Notes under the pieces: generated by a model
The model's input: the letters and a program-made list of their open reading frames with translations, nothing else
The model's database searches: none
Told to the model about the DNA's origin: nothing
From: Nymphaea colorata
Taxonomy: Eukaryota > Streptophyta > Magnoliopsida > Nymphaeales > Nymphaeaceae
Assembly: GCF_008831285.2 (NCBI RefSeq)
Contig: NC_045146.1
Location: 2,072,001-2,136,000 of the forward strand
DNA length: 64,000 bases
Direction of reading: 5' to 3'
Part shown: piece by piece, positions 36,641 to 50,243 of the stretch
Position numbering within the stretch: position 1 is the stretch's first letter
Layout of the letters: every line of letters starts with the position of its first letter
Translations under genes and position numbers: made by a program

Positions 36641-37079
36641 TTTTCTAATTGGGGAGCTGAGCAATAAAAGGATTTTTTTCATCATTTTTAAAACCTTTTT
36701 GGATCTTTTTCATAATATTTATTATTTTTTTTTGCAACGGCTAAACTAACAATTTCAAAAATTACAACAATTTTTTTTTTCTGGTGGGGTGGGTGCGTAA
36801 ACTTGAATGAAAGATCATGCACTGGAAAGCCCTTATGTTGGGATTTCGAGTGAGTGAGAGAAATATCTCACAGACCAGGTGAAGGATGCCTTTTGCTTCC
36901 AAGGTCTCAGGCTATAAAGGAGCCTATGCTATGGTCAGTGCATCTTCAACTCGTTTCTGTGTCCTACCACAAAGGAAAGTAATACTCATAGGAATCAAAC
37001 TGATAACATGCATGAGATCTTGGCATAAGCAGTCACCAATTTAACTTGCTATGCTATGTCACATGATACCCATATAAGC
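36641..37079. other. Intergenic DNA, nothing recognised
   Basis: T-rich sequence after the transposase relic. No further hAT blocks (C-terminal dimerisation domain) and no matching right terminal repeat were recognised. Confidence 0.4.
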
Positions 37080-38064
37080 CCAACCAAAGTTTTGAACTTT
37101 GGAAAGGGAGGAGGACAATTCATGGATAGAGAAATGTTGTAATTTCTTTCAAGGTATTGTTTGATGGATGGCCTTGATTTTTCTTTTTTTTTTTTAAATC
37201 TGAAAAAGGCATACAGCAGAGAAAAGTGCCTTAACGCACAAGCCGCCGTCATGAAAGAATATCATCAACATGGAGGAATACATAAAGTATTAACGTTGTT
37301 TCTATTGAGTTTAGACAACAATATTTATGTGTGTTTTCTTTTCTCATGTAACCAAACCATTAATTTACCACGATACTTTGCCTCTACTCCTAAGTGGAAG
37401 GGAGAGCATCTTTGAGAGGAAAATGTTACTCAAGTTTGTGAACAACTTCTACGAAAGTAAGCACTTGAACGATGACTATAAGAACGAAGTGTTTTCTCAA
37501 ATTTAATGTATTTAGCTGTAGATTATTATTCAATGTCCAAATTAATATGAACTATATTAATGCATTTGATTTAACCATTCTGGTGAGTGGATGATACCCA
37601 TCACCTACAAAGAACCAAAACATCCAACAAATTTCTTGTCCTCTCAAGGTATAGGTTCTGTTTTCGTTTCAGAGTGCTGCCTCTGTTATACTTTAACACA
37701 TCAGTGATCCTCTTTTTAGAACAAAAAGTTGATGCCCCAAACACTCCAAATGATATTTGGTGGCCTGCCAATCCCAACTCTATGCCAATACGCTCGAGAA
37801 CTTACTAGTGAGCCCATAACTCAGTTAAGGCAATCTGCTGGTCTGCTTGTTGATGATCAGTTTTCAAATAAATTATCAACGTGAAAGGGAATACGTACGT
37901 TGGTCTTTCGCTGGCTTCATTATTTTGATAAGACATGTTCTTTCCTTTTGGTTGTCATTTGTGCTCCTACTTTTGCAAAGTGGAGAAAGACACTGACACT
38001 AATATTCTCGATCGAGGATTTTTTTTTTTCAAATGGAGAATATGGTTTAACGATTGAAAGGTAG

Positions 38065-38096
<32 letters not shown>

Positions 38097-38150
38097 CCAT
38101 TGAACGAGCAGTGGAGAATATTATGAAATATGGTACATTAAAGGGCATAT
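37080..38150. repeat. Segmental duplication block S1 (copies at 42.86-43.2 kb in part and 53.64-54.69 kb)
   Basis: Starting at AAAGTTTTGAACTTTGG, the order of sequence here (including ACAACAATATTTA, CATGTAACCAAACCATTAAT, TTGTAGATTATT..TTCAATGT and GTTGGTCTTTCGCTGGCT) is repeated, diverged, at 53640-54690 in the same orientation. The 3' part, from GCCCATAACTCAGT at about 37812, recurs at 42863. The block is non-coding in all copies and travels with the FT-like copies. Bases 38151-38560 also match 43195-43570. Confidence 0.8.
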
Positions 38151-38968
38151 CGTCCACTTAATGTTGAGTATCAAAAGGCATAGTATAAGTAGTTAGATTG
38201 GTACCGTTTGTGTGAAAACATTTAAGTCATCAACTGCCATTGCAACAAGTTGAAGACGCCCGGCATAGGCTTCTTAGTAGTCTTAGACTCTGGAGGTAAG
38301 AAAAATGGAGGAACTTTCGGCCTTCACTTCGACAGTAGGATATTTTTTCGAAGTCACCCAAGTAAGAGTTTTGATTGGCTCCATGATCTTTCCTTCAAAG
38401 TCGGGGCACCCAAGAATGGTGAGTTAATTATTATTCAATTAAAGCGACTACTTTGCCAAGGGCCAAAGATTAGAAAGCAAAGCATGGCCTTAGCTAATGT
38501 AACCTATGTTACTTACAAGGTTGGTGCCAAAAGCTAGCAAGGGTCATCATCCCTCCCCCCCCACGCTAACTGTTATAATTTTCAAAAGTGTAAACTTACC
38601 AAATTTTTAATATATATTAATGGATCCCTATGAAAATTTTTCAGAAAAGCTTTAAAACTGATGAAAAATCCATGGATTGTCCATCACCTCAATTGAAAAA
38701 AGATCTTGACTCTAATGACTAGTTAGATGAAAAAATGGCTCGTCTCATGTTTCTAGTGGTACTGCTCAATCATAGAGAAGAATATGGAGATCTTTGATGA
38801 GAGAGAGAGAGAGAGAGGATGTGTAGAGAACGGATGCACTGTACATGAACTTAATGGATCCAAAATATCTGGTGAGTGGAAATAAATAAGAAAATTTTCA
38901 TTTCTATCACACTTTTTGAAACTGTCAAAAAAGAATAAGTTGGTTTTTTGTTTGTGTTGCCCTTATTT

Positions 38969-40184
38969 AGGTGGAACCAGTGGTACGTTACTGGATATCA
39001 GTCACCATCCTAAATAAAAGGAGCAAAAACAAATTAAAAATTCTTCTTTGGTAGACGGAACACAAGCATGTGCATTTTATTGTGGACAGATTTGTGGAAA
39101 TGCATGCTTTCATCGGAAGTTTGTTTCTTTCTTCAAAAACCAAGATCCAAGTGTAATGTTCAGTTTAAGTCCTTTCATTCTTTGGTAGCAGTAACTCTGC
39201 CTTCTCTCGAATGCAGTGTTTCAATAAGGAATAGTTGAAATACAATGTAGAGGAACACATGGAAGGATTTGTTTTCGCCTTGTGAAAACGTTGTGTTCTA
39301 TTGTGAACCATCAAGCGACAGGACAAACCATTCCTCCTCACAACTTGTTCTCTACGACAAGAACCTCATACCCTTTGATCATATAGTACCAAGAATATAT
39401 GTTCTATCAAGGACATCCATCTTACTCATCCTTCTCCTCACCGAAAACCAGGTAGAAACTCAAAGGAAATGGCGTAGCTACTGAATGGTAAGTTGTTAGG
39501 AAGGATGCCGTCTTGCACTTCAGAGACAGAGAAGAAGAGAAAAATAAAGAAACAGGCAAGAATATACCCAGTTGAGAAAGACAAAGGTGTGCTACATCCA
39601 CAGCTGCTCTGAGTCTCCACTATTTTCTCAGAATCAAAAAGTGATACAAGAAATGGTAGCCCTAAAGCCGACCATGCTTCTTGAAGTCGGAGAAAATATT
39701 GAGGGCTTTTCTGCTGAATGCTGCTCTCAGGATGGTTCACAACTGAAGTTTTTTGTCTATTGATCTTCTCCTAGAAAGAACACACTGGTAGCTACCCTGT
39801 TACCCAGATCATGAGTATTGGATACATACTAGTGCAAGCATTCTCCAAGTGTAGGGCTGCTTGGGCTAGCAGCATCAGGATCAACCATGACCTGATCATA
39901 AAGATAAAAAAAAAATGGCAAAACGCCTTGTGACATACATAAAAGGTTGAAAACGGAGACTAAACTCAACGATCATCAGCTCTTACCAGTGTACAGAAGG
40001 TCCTCAGGTCATCCCCACCGACTACAACCCTCGGTTGGTGAGCCACAGCGATGGTCTGAACTCACACCCATTCGTCACTCCCCTTGAGCTGTATCTTACT
40101 GTTAGAGGTACAGATATTAAAGGGATCCAACACATCTCCCACTATCCTTGCCACTTCCAATGAGTCACTTTCTCTTCTGGTCAT
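38969..40184 (-). pseudogene. FT-like pseudogene copy A (exons 1-3, exon 4 missing)
   Basis: Exon 1 remnant 40184-39987 still has an ATG and the [13 protein letters not shown] block, but a net 2-bp loss just after it shifts the frame. Exon 2 (39891-39830) keeps 62 nt but reads DPDAAS instead of DPDAPS, and its last base is A, so joining to exon 3 would create TAG. The exon 3 remnant is about 39009-38969 and has small rearrangements. No exon 4 was found; unrelated AT-rich DNA follows. Order, orientation and intron sequence match the intact gene at 50244-51941, so this is a duplicated genomic copy, not a retrocopy. Confidence 0.88.
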
Positions 40185-40379
40185 GTCTGCTTCTGTTTAT
40201 AACAAGAGGGTGAGCAGGAAACTAATTCCACCGACGGAGTGAAGAGGAAGCTTGGAGTGAAGGGGAAGCTTCTGTTCACCGGAGACATGCCGGTCATCAC
40301 AATTAGCTGAAGGAAAAAGCAGAATATTCAAGATGTCTGCGGTCCCTGCAATTTTCCTAACAAAGACGGCCTGTGATGT

Positions 40380-40750
40380 ATATTCACCGATCAGTCAGTG
40401 ACGGAGCTAGAATTTTTTGGAAGGCGCACTCCAATCAACAGCAGAGGCCTGGTGCCACAGTACCCCATGCAATATTTGGGTAATGATACTGAAATTTCAA
40501 GTCCTTTTAAATAATTTTTTGATTTTCCCACACCTACCCCCATGTATTTCCACTATTGCTATCGGTGTTATGTAGTCTCCGGGAGTTATCTCGCATTAAT
40601 TCATGAGTAGCCTAAATTGTATCTAGGCTGCTTGCAACTGCTTGACAGCAAATATTCCAGGTAGACCCACGTATGATCACCCATCTCGAACCCAGTCCTT
40701 GGAAAGAAAGTGTGGAGCAAATCTTGCATGTTCATGCTGCAATACTCCTA
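40380..40750 (-). repeat. Duplicated FT-like upstream sequence (also at 44.89-45.17 and 46.89-47.21 kb)
   Basis: Begins with a GGCGGAGC-class transposon end (GTGACGGAGCTAGAATTTTTTGG) and continues with a block whose reverse complement (GTTGCAGGCAGCCTAGAT, CAATTTGGGCAACTCAAGAA in its best copy) matches 50070-50115, just upstream of the intact FT-like gene. It therefore represents duplicated promoter or 5' leader sequence lying upstream of each broken copy. Confidence 0.75.
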
Positions 40751-41049
40751 CAACTCTAATAAATCATGACAACAGATTTGTCTGTGCTCTCATATGAAAA
40801 CTGTAGACACTTGCATCCAGAAACCATGATCTCTCTCCCCCTCTCGTTATGATATATATATATATATATATATATACACCATGTGAATGGACTGGGTAGT
40901 AAAAATCACATTGGGAGTGACTGCTTTCAACTTTTGCCTCAAATTAACCACAGTTCGGGCCCCCTCCATTTGCAACAATTTCGCTTAGGCTGGATCTCCT
41001 CTGCTGCGCCCTACTCACCTCACCTGGGGCATCGTGGTTGCTGGTGTTT

Positions 41050-41092
<43 letters not shown>

Positions 41093-42119
41093 CAAGAAAC
41101 CCCCTCCCAGTCAATATTTCATATGAAATGAAAGAGTTGGACATGATGTGATGCTGTTTCTTTTGTTTTTTTGGGATTTAGGATAAGATTCCTGTACTCT
41201 CCAGCATTAAGAAAAAAATTAGTAGTCTTCTAAGTTCCAGTACCTTATGAACAAGATGTACAAGTGATCAGCTGGCCAACTTGCACATGGAGTCGAGGGC
41301 AACATCCATGCTCCCCAAAAAGGGAGAGTAGAGGAATCGTCCGCTCCCGTTCCTTTGACGAACTGAACATCGTTAGGTCCGGAATTCTGCAGACAACCGG
41401 ATGCAGACCATTCCGAATGCTGCAGACAACCGGATGCAGACCATTCCGATCTTTATTACGTTGTAGGATATATCGATCCAGAGAACTCACTTTTCTTCCG
41501 AAATCCATTGTGCTCCTAGTTAATGTGATATGTTAGGCTGCTTCACACAGGTGCGCGTCACTTGTTGAGCTAACTGCATGCTTAAAAGGAAGGTCACTCG
41601 TTCCTCGCCCCATCCGAGTCAAGAGCTTTTCATCCGAGAAAAATAACAAATACGATATTCCATTCTGGCCATCACTAGCTCTTCCCTTGGTTGTGCAAGG
41701 AGCATGCCCGAGGGCCAAAATCAGAAAATTGGAATCAAGCTCCATACCTTAGCGTCCTTCCTTATACTCATTAGACAAACCATAGAAGATTTGAGAATCT
41801 AATCCTTATTGCTTTGTGTTTATTAATGTAAAAATCTATTGATAAGGCGCCCACCGAATATCTTATTGTTGCTTCAACAGAGCTAATGTAGTTGGTCGGC
41901 CAGGTAGTGCATAGAAAGACGCATCATCAGTATGATTATCAAAAGCGCGACTCCCTTGGGACCACAAATGGTGGGATCATGACACCCCTTGAAGGGTGTA
42001 GCATAGTCCACTTGGGTCTCTAAAGCAGCCTATGACTAGGAGGTAGGGGAAATGGAGGGCTTTTAAATCTTTTTCCGGGCTGTGAGTTGTTAACCTCCTG
42101 CTCAGCCTGGAATATCTTG
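40751..42119. other. Intergenic DNA between duplicated blocks
   Basis: Holds (TA)n at 40852-40876, (GA)n at about 41055-41090 and a short tandem duplication at about 41390-41450 (CTGCAGACAACCGGATGCAG twice). No gene was recognised. The small frames at 41245-41536 come from the tandem repeat. Confidence 0.5.
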
Positions 42120-42860
42120 TTGTTGTTCATGTAATTTTTCTAAACTCAGCTAAAATTATTAGGGTATTGTAACTAAACAAATGGAGAGGTGTTGATATGG
42201 TGCTCCCACTTGAAGTGGTGGTCTAAGATGTTTCAGATGATGCCACCATCAGAAATCGCAATAGACTGAACAATGCCGATAGCTATGCCATCTGAAAATT
42301 AAGAACTGACCTAGAAGAAGAACAGGAAAGAGTTTACATGGTTCAATCAGTTAGACCTGTGTCCACGAACAATTATTTCAGTTCTTGATATTTATTATTT
42401 AGTCACCTCCCTTGGTACATACTTTATATTGGGATTTGTAGCTTCACAATGGCGGGTCTTTCAAATGACAACAATCAAAGACGATGCTAATATACTGCAG
42501 TGTATCTTGCAGATTTATTGGCCTTCGTAATTCACTGTTCGGATAATCTTTATCCACAGTGGTTCCCATTCAAACTTCGTATCAACGACTATATTTTGTT
42601 TTATCAAACCAGAATCTTCGACAGACGGCTGCTTTTCTATTGGTTTCTCTTTGAATCAAATCTCATCCATCTTGCTGGATGAAGAGACTAGTTTATCGCT
42701 GATCTCTCGATTGTATGAATGTTATCTCTCGATTGTCTGAATGATACTTGCTTCGTTCACTACTTGTGGATTCGGGAATTAATGAAGTTTGTTCTCTCTC
42801 TCTCTCTCTCTCAGTCTCTCATACACACACAAAAACTGGAAATCAAACAGAACTTATTTA
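42120..42860. repeat. Segmental duplication block S2 (second copy 47310-47990)
   Basis: Both copies contain, in order, GATGATGCCACCATCAGAAATCGC, GAACAATGCCGATAGCTATG, GAAGAAGAACAGGAAAGAG, CTGCAGTGTATCTTGCAG and TTTGAATCAAAT, with a few per cent divergence. Both lie in the same orientation, one before copy B and one after copy C of the FT-like pseudogenes. Non-coding. Quoted words are read from one or both copies. Confidence 0.85.
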
Positions 42861-43569
42861 GTGAGCCCATAACTCAGTCAAGGCAATCTGCTGGTCTTCT
42901 TGTTGAAGATCAGTTTTCGAATAAATTATCAACGTGAAAGGGAATACGTACGTTGGTCTTTCGCTGGCTTCATTATTTTGATAAGACATGTTCTTTCCCT
43001 TTTTGCTGTGATTTGTGCTACCACTGTTGCAAAGTGGAGAAAGACGTTGACACTAATATTTTCGATCGAGGACCTTTTTTTTTTTTTTCAATGGAGAATA
43101 TGGTTTAACGGTTGAAAGGTAGAATATATATGGCATATTCCGTTGAACGAACAGTGGAGAATATTATGAAATATGGTACATAAAGGGCATATCGTTCAAT
43201 TAATGTTGGGTCTTAAAGGGCATAGTATAGGTTAAATTGGTGCTTGTGAAAACATTCAATCATCAAGCCTTGATAACAAGTTTAAGATGCCCGACATAGG
43301 CTTCTTAGTAGCCTTAAACTAAAATGGAGGAAGTTTCGGCCATTACTTAGGCTATAGGATATTTTTTCAAAGTCACCCAAAGTAGGAGTTTTCTGTGGCA
43401 GAATGATCTTTCGTTCGAAGTCGGGGCAACCAAGAATGGTGACTTAATTATTATTCAATTAAAACGAATCCTTTTGCCAAGGGCCAAAGATTAAGAAGCA
43501 AAGCACGACCTTAGCTAATGTAACCTATGTTACTTGCAAGGGTGGTGCCAAAAGCTAGCAAGGGTCATC

Positions 43570-43999
43570 TTCCCTTCCCCCAACGCTACCTGTTACAATT
43601 TTCAAAAATGTTAAACTTAGCCCTTACCAAATTTTTAATAAATATTAATAAAAAAAGCTAAAAAAAATAAAAATAAAAATAAAAATCCTTCTTTGGTAGA
43701 CGGAACACAAGCATGTGCATTTTATTGTGGACGGATTTGTGGAAATGCATGCTTTCATCAGAAGTTTGTTTCTTTCTTCAAAAACCAAGGTCCAACTGTA
43801 ATGCTCAGTTGAAGTCCTTTCATTCTTTGGTAGCTGGAACTCTGCCTTCTCTGGAATGTAGTGTTTCAATCAAAGAATAAGTTGACATACAATGTAAAGG
43901 AACACATAGAATGATTTGTTTTGGCCTTGTGGAAACGTTGTGTTCTCTTGTTAACCATCAAGCCACAGGACAAACCATTCCTCCTCCTCCATACCAGGT

Positions 44000-44030
<31 letters not shown>

Positions 44031-44555
44031 AGTCAGAGCAAACAACTGCTGGACATGATCACAACTTGTTCTCGACAACAAGAACCTCATACCCTTTGAA
44101 CATGTACTGTTTGAAGAATATATGTTATTCTGTCAGGGCCATCCATCTTACTCATCCTTCTCCTGACTAAAAACCAGGTAGAAACTCAAAGGAAATGGCA
44201 TTGCTACTGAAAGGTAAGTTGTTAGGAAGGATGCGCTCTCGCACTTCAGAGATAGAGAAGAAGAGAAAAATGAAGAAACAGGCAATAATATACCCAGTTG
44301 AGAAAGACAAAGGTGTGCTACATCCACAGCTGCTCTGAGTCTCCACTATTTTCTCAGAATCAAAAGGTGATACAAGAGATGGTAGCCCTAAAGCCGAGCA
44401 TGCTTCTTGAAGTCGGAGAAAGCATTGAGGGTTTTGCTGCTGAATGCTGCTCTCAGGATGGTCCACAACTGAAGTTTTTTGTCTATTGACCTTCTCCTAG
44501 AAAGAACACACTGGTAGCTACCCTGTTACCCAGATCATGAGTATTGGATACTTAC
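43570..44555 (-). other. Remnant of intron 2 of FT-like copy B
   Basis: Sequence from about 43680 to 44555 matches intron 2 to intron 3-side DNA of copies A and C, including CTTCTTTGGTAGACGG near 43688, a (CT)n tract at 44001-44024 and the conserved block around 44167-44466. The place where exon 3 should be is replaced by A-rich DNA near 43650. Confidence 0.7.
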
Positions 44556-44716
44556 CAGTGCAAGTATTCTCCAAGTGTAGGGCTGCTTGGGCTAGCAGCA
44601 TCAGGATCAACCATGATCTGATCAAAACTAAAAAAGGATACTGACCTGTTAAAGGGATCCAACACATCTCCCACTACCCTTGCCACCTCTAATAGGTTTC
44701 TTTCTCTTCTGGTCAT
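44556..44716 (-). pseudogene. FT-like pseudogene copy B (exon 1 start fused in frame to exon 2)
   Basis: The ATG at 44716 opens a frame through [18 protein letters not shown] deletion then removes the rest of exon 1 and most of intron 1, so that FFSFDQ leads straight into exon 2 (44617-44556, IMVDPDAASPSSP..EYLHW) without a stop, up to a normal GTAAGT donor. Intron 2 sequence continues to about 43.7 kb, but exons 3 and 4 are absent. No complete PEBP domain can be made. Confidence 0.85.
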
Positions 44717-45175
44717 TTCTGCTTCTGTTTACAAGAGGGTGAGCAGGAAGCTACTTCGACTGCTCGAGTGAAGGCTGAAACATCGGATCACAGGAAATAT
44801 GTTGATCATCACAATTAGCTGAAAGAAAAAGCAGAAGTTTCAAGATGTCTACGGTTCCAAAAATTTGGCTACCAAGACAACCGATGCTGTCAGTGGCGGA
44901 GTAAGAATTTTTTTGGCTGAGCGGCACTGAGTCAACAGCCAGGTCTGGTGTAGCAGTACCCTGTGTAATATTGGAATCATTAATTTCATGTATTTTTAAG
45001 CAAGTTTTTGATTCACACCAACCCCATGTATTTCCGCTATTGCTGTCAGTACTGTTATCTAATCTCCAGGAGTTATCTCGCATTAATTTTTGAGTTGCCC
45101 AAATTGCATCTAGGCAGCCTGCAAGTGCTTGACAACAAGTATCCCAGGTACCGCATGTATGGTCATTAATTTGGG

Positions 45176-45754
45176 CACGTAAACCGTCTCTCGACCGAGC
45201 TGCTTGAACAACACGAAGATGATAAGGCCTTGGCTGCTCCTAGCACACTACCTTTCCGCCTGCAACAAATACAGGGAGAGAGCTTCTTTCAGTTTTGCTA
45301 AAAATTCTGGCCGTTTCGTCAGTAGGCATGGAAAGAAGCAATGTTTTGGCACTCATCGAAAGGCCAAACCAGTGGTTGCTGGAATACCAGTTACCATCCT
45401 AATTAAAAGGAGCAAAAACAATTTAAAAATTCTTCTTTGGTAGGCGGAAGACAAGCATATAATGCATTTTATTGTGGACATATTTGTGGGAATCATCATA
45501 AGTTTGTTTCTCTCTTCAAAAACCAAGTCCAACTGTAATGTTCAATTTAAGTCCTTTCATTCCTTGGTAGCTGGAACTCTACCTTCTCTGGAATGCAGTG
45601 TTTCAATAAAGGAATAGTTGAAATACAATATAGGAACACATAGCATGATTTATTTTTTCCTGTGAAAAAGTTGTGTTCTCTTATGAACAATCAACCCACA
45701 TCTCACAGGACAAACCATCCTCTGGCTGCCTTTTCCTCCTCTTTCAGACCAGGT

Positions 45755-45835
<81 letters not shown>

Positions 45836-46694
45836 GTAATAATTCAGAGCAATCAACCGCTGGACAACTTGTTCTCTTCGACAAGAACCTCAAAACCTTT
45901 GAACATGTACTGTTTCAAGAATATATGTTATTCTGTCAAGGCCATCCATCTTACTCATCCTTCTCCTGACTAAAAACCAGGTAGAAATTCAAAGGAAATG
46001 GCGTTGCTACTGAATGGTAAGTTGTTAGGAAGGATGCGCTCTCTCACTTTAGAGATAGAGAAGAAGAGAAAAATGAAGAAACAGGCAAGAATATACCCAG
46101 TTGAAAAAGACAAAGTTGTCCTATATCCACAGCTGCTCTGAGTCTCCACCATTTTCTGAGAATCAAAAAGTGATACAAGAGATGGTAGCCCTAAAGCCGA
46201 GCATGCTTCTTGAAGTCGGAGAAAATATTGAGGGTTTTGCTGCTGAATGATGCTCCCAGGATGGTCCACAACTGAAGTTTTTTGTCTATCGACCTTCTCC
46301 TAGAAAGAACACACTGGTAGCTACCCTGTTACCCAGATCATGAGTATTGGATACTTACTAATGCAAGCATTCTCCGAGTGTAGGGCTGCTTGGGCTAGCA
46401 AAATCAGGATCAACCATGACCTGATCAAAAAGATCGAAAAAAAAAATGGAAAAACGCTTTGCAACACACATTAAAGGTTGAAAACGGAGACCAAACTCAG
46501 CGACCATCAGCTCTTACCAGTGTATAGAAGATCCTCCGGTCATCCCCTGAGCCACAGCCGATGGTCTGAACTCACACCCATTCGTCACTTCCGTTGAGCT
46601 GTATCTTACTGTTAGAGATACAGACCTTAAAGGGATCCAACGCATGTCCCACCATCCTTGCCACCACCAATGGGTCTCTTTCTCTTCTGGTCAT
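45176..46694 (-). pseudogene. FT-like pseudogene copy C (all four exons, broken)
   Basis: Remnants of all exons are in order: exon 1 46694-46518 (ATG kept, net 2-bp loss after DPF, frameshift), exon 2 46420-46359 (last base A gives TAG on splicing), exon 3 about 45398-45357 (1-bp gain, donor GT changed to AT), exon 4 about 45259-45176 (TGC TAG early stop, an internal deletion of about 20 bp, and truncation after the GRETVY block). It lies immediately beyond copy B in the same orientation, so B and C form a direct tandem pair. It cannot encode a functional PEBP protein. Confidence 0.88.
45755..45831. repeat. (CT)n microsatellite inside intron 2 of FT-like copy C
   Basis: About 38 CT units with one CC interruption. 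On the gene's strand it is (GA)n. Tracts at the corresponding intron 2 position occur in copy B (44001-44024) and the intact gene (51202-51231); copy A lacks one. Confidence 0.9.
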
Positions 46695-48087
46695 TTATGC
46701 TTCTGTTTATAACAAGAGGGTGAGCAGGAAACTAATTCCACCGCCGGAGTGAAGAGGAATCTTCTGTTCACCGGAGACATACTAGCCATCACAATGAGCT
46801 GAAGGAAAAAGCAGAATATTCAAGATGTCTGCGGTTCCTGCAATTTGCCTAACAAAGACAGCCGGTGAGCCGGTGATATATATTTACCGATCAGTCACAG
46901 AGCTAGAATTTTTTGGAAGGCGCACTCCAATCAACAGCAGAGGCCTGCAGTACCCCATATAATATTTGAGTCATGCTACTGCAATTTCAATTCCTTTTAA
47001 ATAATGTTTTGATTTGCCCACACCAACCCCCACGTATTCTCCACTATTGCTATCGGTGTTATGTAATCTCGGGGTGTTATCTCGCATTAATTCTTGAGTT
47101 GCCCAAATTGTATCTAGGCTGCCTGCAACTGCTGGACAGCAAATATTCCAGGTAGCCACATGTATGATCACCCATTTCGAACCCAGTTCTTGAAAGGAAA
47201 GTATGGAGTATAATGTTACAATCTTGCATATTCATGATCTGGAATACTCCTACAACTCTAATAAATCATGACCACAGATTTTTCTGTGCTCTCATATGAA
47301 AACTGTATACACTTGTTGTTCATGTAATTTTCTGAACTCATCTTAAATTACTAGGGTATTGTAACTAACCAAATGGGGAGGTGTTCATACTGGTGTTCCC
47401 ACTTGAAGTGGTGGTCTATGATGTTTGAGATGATGCCACCATCAGAAATCGCAATAGACTGAACAATGCCGATAGCTATGATACCATATGAAAATTAAGA
47501 ACTGACCTAGAAGAAGAACAGGAAAGAGTTTACATGGTTCAATCAGTTAGACTTGCGTCCACGAACAATTATTTCTCGTCTTGATATTTATTATTTTGTC
47601 ATCTCCCTTTGTACATATTTTATATTGGGATTTGTAGCTTCACAATGGCGGTCTTTCAATTGACAACAATTAAAGACGATGCTAATGTACTGCAGTGTAT
47701 CTTGCAGATTTATTGGCCTTCGTAATTCATTGTTTTGGATAGTCTCATCTTCTTAATCTTTAACGAAAATGGTACTGTATTGTTCCCCTTCAAACTTCTT
47801 ATCAACAACTCTATGTTTTTTATCAAACCAGAATCTTCGATAGGCAGCTTCTTTGTTATTGCCTTCTCTTTGAATCAAATCTTATATCTTGCTGGATGGA
47901 GAGATTAATTTATTCGTTGATCTCTCGATTGTCTGAATGCTGCTTGCTTCGTTCACTATTTCTGGACTCCCATTAATGAAATTGGCTCCTCTCTCTCTCA
48001 CACACGCACGTGGGTTGCAATATGAGTAGGCAATGTATGAGAGAGAGAGATAGAGATGGTATGTACCACTTGGGTTGTCATGGGGCA
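46695..48087. repeat. Duplicated upstream block of copy C and second copy of block S2
   Basis: Bases 46890-47210 match 40395-40690 (upstream block of FT-like copy A). Bases 47310-47990 match S2 at 42120-42860. These show that copies A to C sit in repeating segments of several kilobases. No gene was recognised. Confidence 0.75.
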
Positions 48088-49012
<925 letters not shown>

Positions 49013-50243
49013 CAGGACTAATTGGGAGAAAGAAAATGCCCAACAGTGCGGGTTCTAGCTTGCAATTGGAACTAGCAAGAAGGGGATGCATTGTGATGCC
49101 GCCCAATTTTAAAATAGCATGGCCCTTGTAACTCAAAAAACCCATCGATTCCCACCATCCGTGGGAGTAGATCCTACAATAGGGTCAGGGGACAAAGACA
49201 AAACTCTGAAAATTGTTTGTTAAAATATTTTTTTTGTACAATCTAACTGGATAATTGATATGCCCTTAAGAGTTTAATTTCTGATTAGAAACATATAATA
49301 AGTTAATTATTCTTTTTTAGTTTAACAACATTTTTGTAGTATAAAAAAATGAACAGCCCTTATAGCACCAAAAGTTTAGTGGTAGAAAAATTAATATTTG
49401 TCATAACAACAACTTGAGTTGAAATTAAACATGTTTTATGTTAATTTGGAATATATAAAGACAGTAATTGGTGTACCCCATACCACATTGATCAATGACA
49501 AAAACCTCCATAAATTATTGTTAAAGAATAATTTAAACAAAATATAAACATTCTAATATGATTATCAGTACTAGTTGAATGCAAACATGTTTCGTGCAAG
49601 TGTTTTCCTGAAAAATATTGATACTTATACCATTCAAATATTAACATTACAACAGCCGTTCATTTTACTTTCTGACAAAAAAGTTCTAATCATACACTCA
49701 AAAAATATGATCTAGAACATGTTTTCCAACAAAAAATTCTTAAGATTATACCTCTGTTAATTTCGAAAGAAAAATGTAAGCAATCAAGTTTACGGGGTTG
49801 GCCGGTTTTTGTTCCTAACCAAGTGGTATGTTATTTACCTATTCCTCTCTCTAGATGGTTTTCAGGTGCAATGTGCACTTCCCATATGAAAGGACATAAA
49901 ACTATGTGGTCATGATTCGTTGGAATTGGATTTGGTACAAGCCACTATATGGGCAGAAGATTCCTGCATGACCATGTAATATAGCAACACTATACTTCAC
50001 ACATTTTTCCAACTACGTTCGAGATGGGAGACCATATATACAAGAGGCTGCCTGTGATATTTGGTGTGAAGCAGTTGCAGGCTACCCAAGATCAAATTTG
50101 GGCAACTCAAGAATGTGAGGTAAGTTCTGGAAACTACACAACATTGTGAGAACATATCTAGAGATCTTGAATCCTCCTGCTTGTTGCTTCAGCAAATTTG
50201 TGTGGGCATTGATATCACCTACGTCTGGCAAGCAGAGGCAGAA
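49013..50243 (+). promoter_or_regulatory. Upstream region of the FT-like gene
   Basis: AT-rich DNA at about 49190-49820 shares phrases (AAAAAATGAACAGCCC, AACATGTTTTAT) with the long-TIR MITE at 61697-62073 and is probably a related, decayed insertion. A TATA-like ATATATACAAGAGG lies at 50032-50046. A donor-like GAG|GTAAGT (about 50119) and an acceptor-like GCTTCAG (about 50193) suggest a short intron in the 5' leader. The exon-like part (50070-50118) is the piece repeated upstream of the pseudogene copies. Confidence 0.4.
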
